From Phaeobacter sp. A36a-5a (GTDB lineage: Bacteria > Pseudomonadota > Alphaproteobacteria > Rhodobacterales > Rhodobacteraceae), in contig NZ_JBBLYU010000003.1 in NCBI RefSeq assembly GCF_037911135.1, positions 186,001 to 250,000 on the forward strand: DNA of 64,000 nt, given 5' to 3'. A model generated the notes under the pieces. It was not told where the DNA came from. It searched no databases and saw nothing but the letters and a program-made list of their open reading frames with translations. Every line of letters starts with the position of its first letter. Within the stretch, counting starts at the first letter, position 1. Position numbers and translations under genes: made by a program. Of the stretch, positions 8,844 through 17,969 are shown one piece after another.

Positions 8844-9727
8844 ACCCCCGTCGTTTCCTGCGGCGGGACGAAGGTCTCGAGGTCCTCGGCGGCGCGGACC
8901 GCGCGCAGGCCCTCTCGATAGGTGGGGTAAAGCAGCTCCACCCCCAGATCATCCTTGATACGCTGGTTTCTGACGCGCTTGTTCTCGCCATAGAAACTGC
9001 GCGCCATCGGGGTCATACCGGCCTCATCGAAGGGGACTTCGGCAGGGATCGGCAGGCCCAGCAACTCGGCGGCAAAGCCCAGCACATCCTGTGGCGGGGC
9101 CGGATCATCATCACAGAGGTTGTAGATCGCACCGGGATCAGGCTGTGCGATGGAAGCGGCGATAACCTGTGCGATATCGTCCACATGGATGCGCGAGAAC
9201 ACCTGACCGGGTTTCACGATACGGCGTGCCTTTCCGGCCATCAGCTTGGCAAAGGGGCCGCGTCCGGGGCCGTAGATCCCAGCGAGGCGAAAGATATGAA
9301 GCGGCAGATCGGGGATGGCCTGCCAGCCTGTCTCAGCTGCGGCACGCCAGCGGCCACGCTGGCTGGAAGGGGTGACGGCTGTGTCCTCATCCACCCAGGC
9401 GCCATCATGATCACCGTAGACAGCCGTGGTGGAGAGGTAGCCGACCCACTCCAAAGTGTCGCCACGGGCGGCGGCTGCCAGCGCATCCGCCAGTTCCGCC
9501 AGAACCGGGTCTCCTGCCTCGGTCGGTCCCACCGACGACAGGATATGCGTCACCCCATCCAGCGAGAGGGGGGCACCGGGCCAGGTGATCAGTTCAACGC
9601 CTGCAAGAGGCTCCGCATCCTCGGCGGATCGGGTGGTGCCTATGACCCGCCAACCGGCCCGAAGCAGCTGCGGGACCAATGCGCGGGCGGAATAGCCAAG
9701 GCCAAGACAGAGAAGCGTTTTTGTCAT
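8840..9727 (-). CDS. SDR-family NAD(P)-dependent epimerase-like protein
   Basis: The 295-residue protein has an N-terminal Rossmann motif of the atypical kind ([11 protein letters not shown], residues 7-17), as in YeeZ-like extended SDR proteins. Further on are [18 protein letters not shown], matching the Ser-Tyr region of the active site, and [17 protein letters not shown]. Substrate is unknown. The open frame runs on upstream, but the ATG at [11 protein letters not shown] starts at the Rossmann strand and is preferred. It is divergent from a methyltransferase gene and its stop overlaps the dxs stop. Confidence 0.8.
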   Translation of the reverse strand: MTKTLLCLGLGYSARALVPQLLRAGWRVIGTTRSAEDAEPLAGVELITWPGAPLSLDGVTHILSSVGPTEAGDPVLAELADALAAAARGDTLEWVGYLSTTAVYGDHDGAWVDEDTAVTPSSQRGRWRAAAETGWQAIPDLPLHIFRLAGIYGPGRGPFAKLMAGKARRIVKPGQVFSRIHVDDIAQVIAASIAQPDPGAIYNLCDDDPAPPQDVLGFAAELLGLPIPAEVPFDEAGMTPMARSFYGENKRVRNQRIKDDLGVELLYPTYREGLRAVRAAEDLETFVPPQETTGV

Positions 9728-9800
9728 GTGCCATAGATGCGCGCGAGCCTGTGCGGGTGCAAGACTTGATTCAAGCGTCAAAACCGCATTTCCTGTGGCC

Positions 9801-10436
9801 ATGGCGCAAAAACAGATCACGCTGGCCGCCGCCTACGGGCTGGAGACGCCGCAGCACTCCCGGCAGCTCTATGCCGATTGGGCCGAGAGCTACGACAGCA
9901 GCTTTGCCGCAGGATCGGATTACATCCTGCCGGATCAGGTGGCCCGCCTGTTCGCTGCCGCCGACGGGCGCGGCCCTGTTCTGGATGTCGGCGCAGGAAC
10001 CGGGCTCTGCGGCGTCGCGCTGGAGCGGCAGGGCATTGCTCCGATAGATGCGACCGATATCAGCCCTGAAATGCTGGCACAGGCACTGCGCAAGGATGTC
10101 TACCGCGATATCATCGAAGCGGATCTGACCACCGGCGTCCCGGTGCCACGCGACACATATGCCGGTGTCGTCTCCTCTGGAACCTTCACCCACGGCCATG
10201 TCGGACCAGAGGTTCTGCCGGGTATCCTGCGCCTTGCCCGACCGAGGTCGGTGTTTGCGCTTGCCATCAATGCCCGTTTTTCCGCCCGCTGCGGCTTTGC
10301 TGCGGCTCTCAAACGTCTTGAGAAGGGCGGCTGGATCCGTGGGCTGACCCTGCCGGAGGTGGCCATCTACGGTCCCAAAGCCACCGGCGCCCACAGCACG
10401 GACAAGGCGCTGATTGCGGTGTTTACCAAGGTCTAG
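9801..10436 (+). CDS. class I SAM-dependent methyltransferase
   Basis: A 211-residue protein has SAM-binding motif I GPVLDVGAGTGLCGVAL at about residues 54-70. The acidic loop motif VDATD-like is IDATDISPEMLAQA, and motif IV is weak. The N-terminal segment AAAYGLETPQHSRQLYADWAESYD is common to Rhodobacterales methyltransferases of the UbiE/BioC-like group. The methyl acceptor cannot be predicted. The open frame begins earlier, but ATG at MAQKQITLAAAYGL gives the usual N-terminus. It is divergent from the epimerase-like gene. Confidence 0.8.
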   Translation: MAQKQITLAAAYGLETPQHSRQLYADWAESYDSSFAAGSDYILPDQVARLFAAADGRGPVLDVGAGTGLCGVALERQGIAPIDATDISPEMLAQALRKDVYRDIIEADLTTGVPVPRDTYAGVVSSGTFTHGHVGPEVLPGILRLARPRSVFALAINARFSARCGFAAALKRLEKGGWIRGLTLPEVAIYGPKATGAHSTDKALIAVFTKV

Positions 10437-10526
10437 GAGCAGCCTGCATTGTGCAGCGCATCTCTCTCAAAGCGCAGCGCTGAGGCTATGCAGGATCCGA
10501 TGCGACACAGCTATGCTGACGTTCGC

Positions 10527-10544
10527 TGTGGGCCGGGGCCCACA
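10527..10544. terminator. hairpin in the convergent gap before caiD
   Basis: TGTGGGCC-GG-GGCCCACA is a perfect 8-bp inverted repeat in the 187-bp gap between the convergent methyltransferase and caiD genes. No T-run follows on either strand, so termination is only inferred from position. The rest of the gap contains GCGCAGCGCTGAGG-like repeats and no credible gene. Confidence 0.3.
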
Positions 10545-10623
10545 CTTAATAGCGCCCACCGGGTCTAGGCTGCGCTGAGGTTGATCGCAGGACAACAGCG
10601 GGGTCATCTGCCGCATCGGCGCC

Positions 10624-11409
10624 TTATCTGCCCTTCCACACCGGATCGCATTTCTCAGCAAAGGCGCGCGCGCCCTCCATCTGGTCCTCGCTGTCATAGA
10701 GAATATCAACGCTGCGCAGCTGGCGTTTGGTGATCCGGTTCATCGCATCCTGAAACTTCGCATCCTCGGCGTCGCGGACAATCTCCTTGATCGCGGCATA
10801 GACCAATGGCGGGCCGGAGGCGAGCAGCCGCGCCAGCTCCCAGGCCCGATCCATCAGCTGATCTGAAGTCAGGATTTCGTTCACCAGCCCCCAGCGGTGC
10901 GCCTCCTCGGCGTCAAACCAGCGTCCGGTCAGCAGGAGTTCCATGGCAATGTGATAGGGAATGCGCTTGGGCAGTTTGATTGATGCGGCATCGGCCACCG
11001 TGCCCGACCGGATCTCTGGCAGGGCAAATGTCGCGTGATCTGCGGCCAGAATCATATCCGCCGACAGCGCCAATTCCAGACCACCGCCACAGGCGATGCC
11101 ATTCACCGCCGCAATCACCGGCTTGTTCATATCGCGCAGCTCCTGCAGGCCCCCAAAGCCGCCGACACCATAGTCGCCATCCACCGCATCTCCGCCGGCG
11201 GCGGCCTTCAGATCCCAGCCGGGGCAGAAGAATTTCTCGCCTCCCCCGGTCACAATTGCCACGCGCAGGTCGGGGTCATCGCGAAAATCCCGAAACACCT
11301 CGCCCATGGCCACGCTGGTTTTCAGATCAATGGCGTTGGCCTTTGGACGGTCAAGCGTGACCTCCAGAATGGCGCCATCGCGGCGGGTCCGAATGGGGAT
11401 TTCAGTCAT
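10624..11409 (-). CDS. caiD: crotonobetainyl-CoA hydratase (CaiD-like)
   Basis: The 261-residue crotonase-fold protein has the same length as E. coli CaiD and is strikingly similar along it: LDRPKANAID, VAIVTGGGEKFF, GWDLKAAA, KPVIAAVNG and the C-terminus FAEKCDPVWKGR. The oxyanion-hole region is followed by GGGLELALSAD and FALPEIRSG, whose glutamates match the two catalytic glutamates of CaiD. It hydrates crotonobetainyl-CoA to carnitinyl-CoA, or acts on a related enoyl-CoA. The ATG at MTEIPIRTRRDG overlaps the end of the upstream ligase gene by eight bases; a longer frame exists but lacks this coupling. It is the last gene of the operon. Confidence 0.85.
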   Translation of the reverse strand: MTEIPIRTRRDGAILEVTLDRPKANAIDLKTSVAMGEVFRDFRDDPDLRVAIVTGGGEKFFCPGWDLKAAAGGDAVDGDYGVGGFGGLQELRDMNKPVIAAVNGIACGGGLELALSADMILAADHATFALPEIRSGTVADAASIKLPKRIPYHIAMELLLTGRWFDAEEAHRWGLVNEILTSDQLMDRAWELARLLASGPPLVYAAIKEIVRDAEDAKFQDAMNRITKRQLRSVDILYDSEDQMEGARAFAEKCDPVWKGR

Positions 11410-13462
11410 CGGTGGTTTCCCTCTCTCGCAGCAGTGCATCCGCTGCTATGGCATCGCTGGTCGTACAGATCAGCGGATTGATTTCAAGTTCTTCCAGCCT
11501 GTCCAGATGGGCAAGCACATAGCCTTCAACCGCGCGGATCGCGCGCAGAATTGCGGCACGATCCGCCGCAGGGCCGCCGCGATACCCGCCAAGCAGCGGG
11601 GCAATGCGCAGCTGATCCAGCGCCTCTTCCAGCATGTCCTCATGCACCGGCAGCAACAGCGACAGGCTGTCCTGCAACACTTCGCTCAGCACCCCCCCAG
11701 CACCCAGCGTCAGCACGAACCCATGGGCGGGATCCCTGATGACCCCCACCAGCAGCTCGGCCACGGTCCCGGTGATCATCTCCTCCAGCAGCAATTGTTC
11801 CGCGCCAATCTCCTGCGCCGCCTCCATGACCGCCTCAGGCGAGTGGAGGTTCAACCGCACTGCCCCGGCCTCGCTCTTATGCGCGAAACCTTCGCCCTTC
11901 AGCACCAGCGGAAACCCCACCCCAGACACGATGTCATGCAGGCTCTCTGCCAGCGCATCACGGCTTAGCCTGTGGCTTCGGGGAACCCGCAGACCGGCCG
12001 CCGCAAGACGCTGTTTCGCGAGGCCTTCGGGGATCAGACTGGCGTCGCCATCCCCTGAGTCCGGACCTGGAAGGGCCAGGGGCAAATCAGATGGCACCGC
12101 GATACGACTGGCCGCCGCCGCCGCGCCCATGGCCTCTCGCAGGCCGCAGAGCGGCACGACGCCCGCCGCCAGAAGCCGCTGCGCGGTCTCTTCGGGCATC
12201 AGTTCCGGCAAACTGGCGACCATGGCCATTGGCGCACCGGTTTGCGCCCGCGTTGCTATTGCGGCCTCAACCGTGCAGGCCCAGTCTTCGGCCGAACACC
12301 GGTCTGCTCGTGGGAAATCCACGATGAGCATCACCATATCCAGATCAGGATGCACCATGGCGCTGAACGCCCGGGTCATCGCAGGCACGTCCCGCCAGAT
12401 ATAGGTATGGTAGTCCAGAGGATTGGCCAGCGCGACCATCGGGCCCAGGGCTGCGCGCAGCGCCTGATGCTGGCCGTCGGACAACGGCGGAAAGACCACA
12501 GACTGCGCCTGCCCGAGATCGGCAGCAAGGCTCGCTTCACCCCCGGAGCAGCTGATCGTCGCAACCCGGCATCCGGCGCGGGGGCCAAGCACATGCAGAA
12601 CCTTCAGCGTTTCCAGAAATACCGGCAAATCATCCACCCGTGCCACACCACAGCGCCGCAACAGCGCATCGGCACCGGCCTCCTGACCGGCAAGCGACGC
12701 CGTATGGGACAGCGTCGCCGCCTGCGCCTGATCCGAGCGTCCGACCTTCAGCGCCACGATCGGTTTTCCACAGGCGGCCGCCTGATGCGCCAGCAATTCA
12801 AAGGCACGCAGGTCGCGGACACCTTCGATATGCAGGCCAATGGCGGTTACGCGCGGATCCTCCAGCAGGCCGCGCGCAATCTGTGCGATATCGCTTTGCG
12901 CCTGATTGCCAACGGTAACCACATAAGCAATCGGCAGCCCACGCGCCTGCATGGTCAGATTGATCGCGATATTGGAGCTCTGGGTGAGGATTGCCACGCC
13001 GCGCTCCACCGCCACGCCACCGTGCTGATCCGGCCATAGCAATACCTGATCCAGATAGTTGATGAACCCATAGCAGTTAGGGCCGAGGATGGGCATCTCT
13101 CCCGCCGCTTGCAAAAGATGGTTCTGCAGGTCGGCCCCATCACCGGCCTCCCTCTGGGCCTCGCGAAAACCGGAGGCAAAACAGACCGCCCCCCCAGCCC
13201 CCCGGCGAGAGAGCGCCGCCACCGCTTCGACGGTGGCGTGTCTGTTGACGCCGATAAAGCTGGCATCGGGCGCGGCGGGCAGATCATCCACCGATGCAAA
13301 CGCCGTCAAGCCGCAGACCTCCGCAGCCTTCGGATGCACCGGCCAGATCTGACCGGAAAACCCGATCTTCTGCAATTGTTCGATCACCTGACGGCACCAG
13401 GCACCGCCACCGATCACCGCGATGGAAGAGGGCCGAAACAAAGTGCTGAAGTCACGTATCAT
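11402..13462 (-). CDS. NDP-forming acyl-CoA ligase family protein (CoA-binding + ATP-grasp)
   Basis: The protein has about 686 residues and the layout of acetyl-CoA synthetase (ADP-forming) type ligases. An N-terminal CoA-binding Rossmann domain (FRPSSIAVIGGGAWCRQVIEQL, then GPNCYGFINY) is followed by two succinyl-CoA ligase-like domains (ILTQSSNIAINLTMQARGLPIAYVVTVGNQA) and a C-terminal ATP-grasp domain (FPLVLKGEGFAHKSEAGAVRLNL, then LLLEEMITGTVAELLVGVIRDP). It probably activates the operon's acid to its CoA ester, in the place that the AMP-forming CaiC takes in enterobacteria. The catalytic histidine of true Acd enzymes was not confirmed. ATG with GGGAG eight bases upstream is preferred over the GTG two codons earlier. 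Confidence 0.8.
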   Translation of the reverse strand: MIRDFSTLFRPSSIAVIGGGAWCRQVIEQLQKIGFSGQIWPVHPKAAEVCGLTAFASVDDLPAAPDASFIGVNRHATVEAVAALSRRGAGGAVCFASGFREAQREAGDGADLQNHLLQAAGEMPILGPNCYGFINYLDQVLLWPDQHGGVAVERGVAILTQSSNIAINLTMQARGLPIAYVVTVGNQAQSDIAQIARGLLEDPRVTAIGLHIEGVRDLRAFELLAHQAAACGKPIVALKVGRSDQAQAATLSHTASLAGQEAGADALLRRCGVARVDDLPVFLETLKVLHVLGPRAGCRVATISCSGGEASLAADLGQAQSVVFPPLSDGQHQALRAALGPMVALANPLDYHTYIWRDVPAMTRAFSAMVHPDLDMVMLIVDFPRADRCSAEDWACTVEAAIATRAQTGAPMAMVASLPELMPEETAQRLLAAGVVPLCGLREAMGAAAAASRIAVPSDLPLALPGPDSGDGDASLIPEGLAKQRLAAAGLRVPRSHRLSRDALAESLHDIVSGVGFPLVLKGEGFAHKSEAGAVRLNLHSPEAVMEAAQEIGAEQLLLEEMITGTVAELLVGVIRDPAHGFVLTLGAGGVLSEVLQDSLSLLLPVHEDMLEEALDQLRIAPLLGGYRGGPAADRAAILRAIRAVEGYVLAHLDRLEELEINPLICTTSDAIAADALLRERETTDD

Positions 13463-13495
13463 TGCCACGGCTCCCGCCTGAACAGAGGCCCCGAT

Positions 13496-13528
13496 GCCTT
13501 CGGCGAGGATATTTGGAGCCAGAAGATG
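13496..13528 (+). repeat. intergenic GATATTT/CCAGA element, copy b
   Basis: This 33-base unit (GCCTTCGGCGAGGATATTT, then GGAGCCAGAAGATG) is repeated in inverted orientation at 13653-13685 with 30 of 33 positions identical. Confidence 0.7.
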
Positions 13529-13652
13529 GGTAGGGTTTCATTAACCAGAATCGACGAGCCTCGACAGGCGGTACAGGCGGGGACGCCGATGACCGCGCCA
13601 GGAGATGGCCCCCGGTTGCGGCAGCGCCCTTCCGGGGGCTTGATCCTTTCTG

Positions 13653-13685
13653 CATCTTCTGGCCTTAAATATCCTCGCCGAAGGC
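13653..13685 (-). repeat. intergenic GATATTT/CCAGA element, copy c
   Basis: The inverted partner of copy b reads, on the minus strand, GCCTTCGGCGAGGATATTT then AAGGCCAGAAGATG. The 124 bases between the copies show no gene; the pair fills the 285-bp gap between the acyl-CoA dehydrogenase and ligase genes. Confidence 0.7.
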
Positions 13686-13747
13686 GAAATCTGACCCGCC
13701 CGCCCGACGCGTCCGGGTAGAGCCTGAGACCGTTCGCCGCCATGCTT

Positions 13748-14911
13748 TCAACCACCATGCGAACGCAACAGCTCCCGGCTGATAATGTGACGCTGGATTT
13801 CGCTGGTGCCTTCCCAGATGCGCTCCACCCGAGCATCCCGCCAGATGCGCTCCAGTGGCAGTTCATCCATCAGCCCCATACCGCCATGGATCTGGATCGC
13901 CTCATCCGCGACCATCGCCAGCATTTCTGTTGCTTTCAGCTTAGCCATCGACATGTCGGCCTCGGTCACGCTGCCCTGGTCGAATTTCCAAGCGGCTTCC
14001 CAGGTCAGCAGGTTGGCGGCCTTCAGCTCTGTTGCCATATCCGCAAGTTTGAAGGAAATGCCCTGAAACTTGCCAATCTGCTGGCCGAACTGGCGACGCT
14101 CGGCGGCGTAGGACACCGCGTGATCAAAGGCGCGCTCAGCCCGGCCCAGACAGGTCGCAGCCACCTGAAGACGGGTGGCGCCAAGCCAGGTGTTGGCGAG
14201 ATCAAAACCCTTGTCGACCTCGCCCAGCACTGCGGTTTTTGGCAGGCGACAGTCGTCGAACTCCAGCACTGCATTGGTATAGCCCCGGTGGCTTACGTTG
14301 CGATAGCCGTCACGGACAGTGAACCCCGGCGTGCCCTTGTCGACGAAAAAGGCGGTGATCCGCTTTTTCGGGCCGCGCGCTGTGTCGTCTTCTCCCGTGG
14401 CCATGAAAACGATGGCAAAATCCGCGATATCCGCGTGGCTGATGAAATGCTTGGTCCCGTTCAGAACGAAGTCATCGCCGTCCGGGCGCGCTGTCGCGGT
14501 CATACCGCGCAGGTCAGAGCCAGCCCCCGGTTCGGTCATCGCAAGACAGTCCCATTTTTCACCGCGAATGCAGGGGTAGAGGTATCTCTCTTTCTGCTCC
14601 GGCATGCCGGCCAGAAGGATATTCGAGGGGCGTGCGACGCAGGTCCAGTGCAGGGCGTAATTGGCGCGGCCCAGCTCCTTTTCATAGAGCAGCCAGGTCA
14701 GCGTATCGAGGCCGGCACCCCCCACCTCTTCGGGCATGTTGGCGGCGTATAGCCCGGCCTCTATCGCCTTGGCCTGGATGTCGCGGACCCGTTCCATCGG
14801 CAGATGGCCACTGCGTTCGACCTCCAGCTCGTGAGGATAGAGCTCCCTGGTGACAAAGGCGCGCGTGGTTTCCACGATCATCGCCTGCTCTTCAGACAGA
14901 CCAAATTGCAT
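13748..14911 (-). CDS. acyl-CoA dehydrogenase (CaiA-like)
   Basis: A 387-residue FAD flavoprotein with all family hallmarks: the FAD/substrate signature LAMTEPGAGSDLRGM at about residue 128, the middle beta domain, and the C-terminal helical domain with IHGGMGLMDELPLERIWRDAR and IWEGTSEIQRHIISREL. In this operon, with caiD and a CoA ligase, the likely role is reduction of crotonobetainyl-CoA (as CaiA does) or oxidation of a related acyl-CoA. It is first in the operon, separated by about 285 bases (with an inverted repeat pair) from the ligase gene. It diverges from a GlxA/AraC-type regulator. Confidence 0.88.
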   Translation of the reverse strand: MQFGLSEEQAMIVETTRAFVTRELYPHELEVERSGHLPMERVRDIQAKAIEAGLYAANMPEEVGGAGLDTLTWLLYEKELGRANYALHWTCVARPSNILLAGMPEQKERYLYPCIRGEKWDCLAMTEPGAGSDLRGMTATARPDGDDFVLNGTKHFISHADIADFAIVFMATGEDDTARGPKKRITAFFVDKGTPGFTVRDGYRNVSHRGYTNAVLEFDDCRLPKTAVLGEVDKGFDLANTWLGATRLQVAATCLGRAERAFDHAVSYAAERRQFGQQIGKFQGISFKLADMATELKAANLLTWEAAWKFDQGSVTEADMSMAKLKATEMLAMVADEAIQIHGGMGLMDELPLERIWRDARVERIWEGTSEIQRHIISRELLRSHGG

Positions 14912-15000
14912 GTCTTGCTCCCCCGTGATGGGATCCCTGTTGACGTTGACCTGAGCCTAGGGCTGGATACGGTCAGTATCGTGCAGCATCGGACATTTTC

Positions 15001-15945
15001 GTGCCAAACTGGAAGAAACCACACGCTGCAACGCAGCAGATCGACCTATTGCTGTTCGATCAGTTCTCTGGCCATTGCCTTGCCAATACGGTGGAGCCGC
15101 TGCGGGCCGCCAACACGTTTGCAGGCCGACCGCTGTACTCCTGGCGGTTCGTGACGCTTGATGGCAATACCGCGATGTCATCGGCGGCGATGGAGGTCAG
15201 CGCGCAGGCGCCGCTGAGCAAAGCTGAGGGCGATATGCTGATCGCCATGCCGAGCTACCGCTATCTGCGCCATGCAACCGAAGCCACATCGCGCGGGTTG
15301 CGGGCGGCGCAGCGGCGCTATGGCGTATTGGCGGGATTCGATACCGGTGCCTGGCTGCTGGCTGAGGCCGGGCTTCTGGATGGCTACCGCGCCACCATCC
15401 ACAGCGCGGAGATCGACGCCTTTGCCGAGGCGTTTCCGACCGTTCAGGCCGAGATGCACCGGTTTCTGTGGGACCGGGACCGGCTGACATGCTCAGGCGC
15501 GATGGCGGCATTTGACGGGATACTCGACATGATCGCGCGACAGCACGGGCAGGCCCTGCGACTGGATGTTGCCACCCTGTTCCTGAGCGGCGAGCCAGGG
15601 GAGACCGGGACATCCAGACCCGTGCGAAGCGCCTCTGTCGGGCGTGCAATTGCGGTGATGGAGGCCAATCTGGAAACCCCGCTCCCGCTGGGCGAAGTCG
15701 CGCGACGGGTTGGGCGGAGCCTGCGGGATCTGGCACGTCGCACGCAGGGCGAATTGGGCACAACGCCGCAGACGCTATATCAGCATCTGCGATTGAAACA
15801 GGCAAGACGGCTTGTATTAGAGACGGATTTCAGCATCTCGGAGATCGCCCTGCGCTGCGGCTATGAGAACCCCAGCGCGTTGACCCGCGCCTTTCGCAGC
15901 GTCTTTGCCACAACGCCAAGAGACCTGCGCCGCACCCGGAGATAG
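15001..15945 (+). CDS. GlxA/CdhR-type AraC-family transcriptional regulator
   Basis: A 314-residue regulator with an N-terminal DJ-1/PfpI-like domain (residues about 15-190) and a C-terminal AraC double helix-turn-helix (about 215-310). The motif GFDTGAWLLAEAGLLDGYRATIH is the family's nucleophile-elbow region with Asp instead of Cys, so it is a ligand-sensing and not an enzymatic domain. The DNA-binding part shows LGEVARRVGRSLRDLARRTQ and FSISEIALRCGYENPSALTRAF. Relatives control carnitine, choline and glycine betaine catabolism in pseudomonads. Its divergent position suggests it controls the caiD operon. The start is a GTG with no clear ribosome site, so the N-terminus is uncertain by a few residues. 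Confidence 0.85.
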   Translation: MPNWKKPHAATQQIDLLLFDQFSGHCLANTVEPLRAANTFAGRPLYSWRFVTLDGNTAMSSAAMEVSAQAPLSKAEGDMLIAMPSYRYLRHATEATSRGLRAAQRRYGVLAGFDTGAWLLAEAGLLDGYRATIHSAEIDAFAEAFPTVQAEMHRFLWDRDRLTCSGAMAAFDGILDMIARQHGQALRLDVATLFLSGEPGETGTSRPVRSASVGRAIAVMEANLETPLPLGEVARRVGRSLRDLARRTQGELGTTPQTLYQHLRLKQARRLVLETDFSISEIALRCGYENPSALTRAFRSVFATTPRDLRRTRR

Positions 15946-16053
15946 CAGCCGCAACGCAGGCTGGTGGTTTTCTTGATTTGCAAAAAGCAGCTATTGTTTG
16001 CGCTAGCGCGCAAGGGGTCTTGCGCTTGCGCGGGTTATCAGAACAATTGGGCC

Positions 16054-17874
16054 ATGACAGATATCGCATTCCCAAGCTGGCCCGATGTAGCCCCCCAATT
16101 GATTGAAGTTGCGGCAGGTCGCCGCCCTGCGGACACGGTGATCCGCCAGGGGGTCTGGGTCAATGTTCACACCCGCGAACAACTGCCCGATCATGACATC
16201 GCCATCGTGGCCGGGCGCATCGCCTATGTCGGCCCCGATGCCAGCTATTGCACCGGCCCCGACACCGAGGTGATCGAGGCCAACGGGCGCTATATGATCC
16301 CCGGCCTCTGTGATGCGCATATGCATATCGAAAGCGGGATGCTGACCCCCGCAGAATTCGCCCGCGCGGTGATCCCACATGGCACCACCTCGATGTTCAC
16401 CGACCCGCATGAAATCGCCAATGTCCTGGGTCTGGAGGGCGTGCGCCTGATGCATGACGAGGCGCTGATGCAGCCGGTCAATATCTTTACCCAGATGCCG
16501 AGCTGCGCGCCCTCGGCGCCTGGGCTGGAAACCACCGGATATGAGATTTCGCCCGAGGATGTGGCCGAGGCGATGAGCTGGCCGGGCATCATCGGGCTGG
16601 GCGAGATGATGAATTTTCCCGGTGTGGCAGCGGGCGATCCCAAGATGCTGGCAGAGATCGCTGCAACCCAGCGCGCGGGCAAGACCGTTGGCGGGCATTA
16701 TGCCTCGCCTGATCTGGGGCCGGATTTCGCAGCCTATGTGGCTGGCGGTCCGGCGGATGACCACGAAGGCACCTGCGAGGCGGACGCGATTGCCCGGATG
16801 CGACAGGGGATGCGCGCGATGGTGCGGCTCGGCTCGGCCTGGTATGACGTTGAGGCGCAGATCACCGCGATCACCGAAAAGGGACTGGATCCGCGCAATT
16901 TCATTCTTTGCACCGACGATTGCCACTCCGGCACGCTGGTCAATGACGGCCATATGAACCGGGTGGTGCGCCACGCGATTGAATGCGGCTGTGACCCTTT
17001 GATCGCCTTGCAGATGGCCACGATCAACACCGCGACGCATTTCGGGCTGGAGCGTGACATCGGCTCTATCACCCCGGGTCGGCGCGCGGATGTGATCCTG
17101 ACCTCCGATCTGAAGACCCTGCCGATCGAGCTGGTGATTGCCCGTGGCGAGATCGTAGCCAAGGATGGCGAGATCACCGTGGATTGCCCGCATCTGGACT
17201 GGCCCGAAACCGCGCGTGGCACGGTGCATCTGGGCCATCAGCTGGGCGCTGAGGATTTTGAGATCGCCGCGCCTGAGGGCGCAAATGTGATCACCGCCAA
17301 TGTCATCGGTGTGGTTGAGAACCAGGCCCCGACCAAAGCGCTACAGGCAGAGCTGCCGGTGCAGGACGGGCTGGTCGAGGCCACATTGGCCGAGGCGGGC
17401 GACATCTGCCAGATTGCATTGGTGGAACGCCACCGGGCGACGGGTGGCGTCACCAACGCCTTTGTCTCCGGCTTTGGCTACAGCGGCAAGATGGCGATGG
17501 CCTCCACCGTGGCGCATGACAGCCACCATATGATCGTGGTCGGCACTGACCGCGCGCAGATGGCGCTGGCGGCCAATCGTCTGGCCGAGGTGGGCGGCGG
17601 CATCACCATCTTCCGCGAAGGACAGGAGCTGGCTCTGGTTGAGCTGCCCATTGCCGGGCTGATGTCCGACAGCCCCGCGACGGAGGTTGCCGCCAAGGCG
17701 CAGAAGATGGTTGAGGCGATGGAGACCTGCGGCTGCAAGCTCAACAACGCCTATATGCAGCATTCCCTGCTGGCGCTGGTGGTGATCCCCGAATTGCGCA
17801 TTTCCGATCTGGGGCTGGTGGATGTGCGCAGCTTCGAGAAGATACCGGTCATCGCAAGCGCCGGGCCGTCCTGA
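16054..17874 (+). CDS. ade: adenine deaminase
   Basis: The 606-residue amidohydrolase converts adenine to hypoxanthine and ammonia in the cytoplasm. The metal-binding motif is GLCDAHMHIESGMLTPAEF (about residues 83-101), followed by HGTTSMFTDPHEIANVLG, which is specific to adenine deaminases. Later come GGHYASPDL with a metal-site histidine and FILCTDDCHSGTLV with the conserved aspartates. The C-terminal Ade domain contains VSGFGYSGKMAMASTVAHDSHH. The open frame begins 30 codons earlier, but MTDIAFPSWPDVAPQ is the more usual N-terminus; its ribosome site is weak. Directly downstream is amn, which makes adenine. Confidence 0.93.
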   Translation: MTDIAFPSWPDVAPQLIEVAAGRRPADTVIRQGVWVNVHTREQLPDHDIAIVAGRIAYVGPDASYCTGPDTEVIEANGRYMIPGLCDAHMHIESGMLTPAEFARAVIPHGTTSMFTDPHEIANVLGLEGVRLMHDEALMQPVNIFTQMPSCAPSAPGLETTGYEISPEDVAEAMSWPGIIGLGEMMNFPGVAAGDPKMLAEIAATQRAGKTVGGHYASPDLGPDFAAYVAGGPADDHEGTCEADAIARMRQGMRAMVRLGSAWYDVEAQITAITEKGLDPRNFILCTDDCHSGTLVNDGHMNRVVRHAIECGCDPLIALQMATINTATHFGLERDIGSITPGRRADVILTSDLKTLPIELVIARGEIVAKDGEITVDCPHLDWPETARGTVHLGHQLGAEDFEIAAPEGANVITANVIGVVENQAPTKALQAELPVQDGLVEATLAEAGDICQIALVERHRATGGVTNAFVSGFGYSGKMAMASTVAHDSHHMIVVGTDRAQMALAANRLAEVGGGITIFREGQELALVELPIAGLMSDSPATEVAAKAQKMVEAMETCGCKLNNAYMQHSLLALVVIPELRISDLGLVDVRSFEKIPVIASAGPS

Positions 17875-17969
17875 CCCCCGGCGCGTGTCGGCCGGCCCCC
17901 GTGTCCTTTCCAGAGCCACCCCGTCATCCGATGGCAGAGTGCCCCGTTTTTCAGTGATCGAGCATAATC

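Noticed and set aside
13496-13685. Insertion sequence suggested by the inverted 33-bp pair
   Set aside because: There is no transposase, only 124 bases between the arms, and further single copies lie elsewhere; a non-coding repeat is the better description.
16003-17238. 411-codon open frame opposite ade
   Set aside because: Antisense to the adenine deaminase motifs, His/Arg-rich and without recognisable domains.
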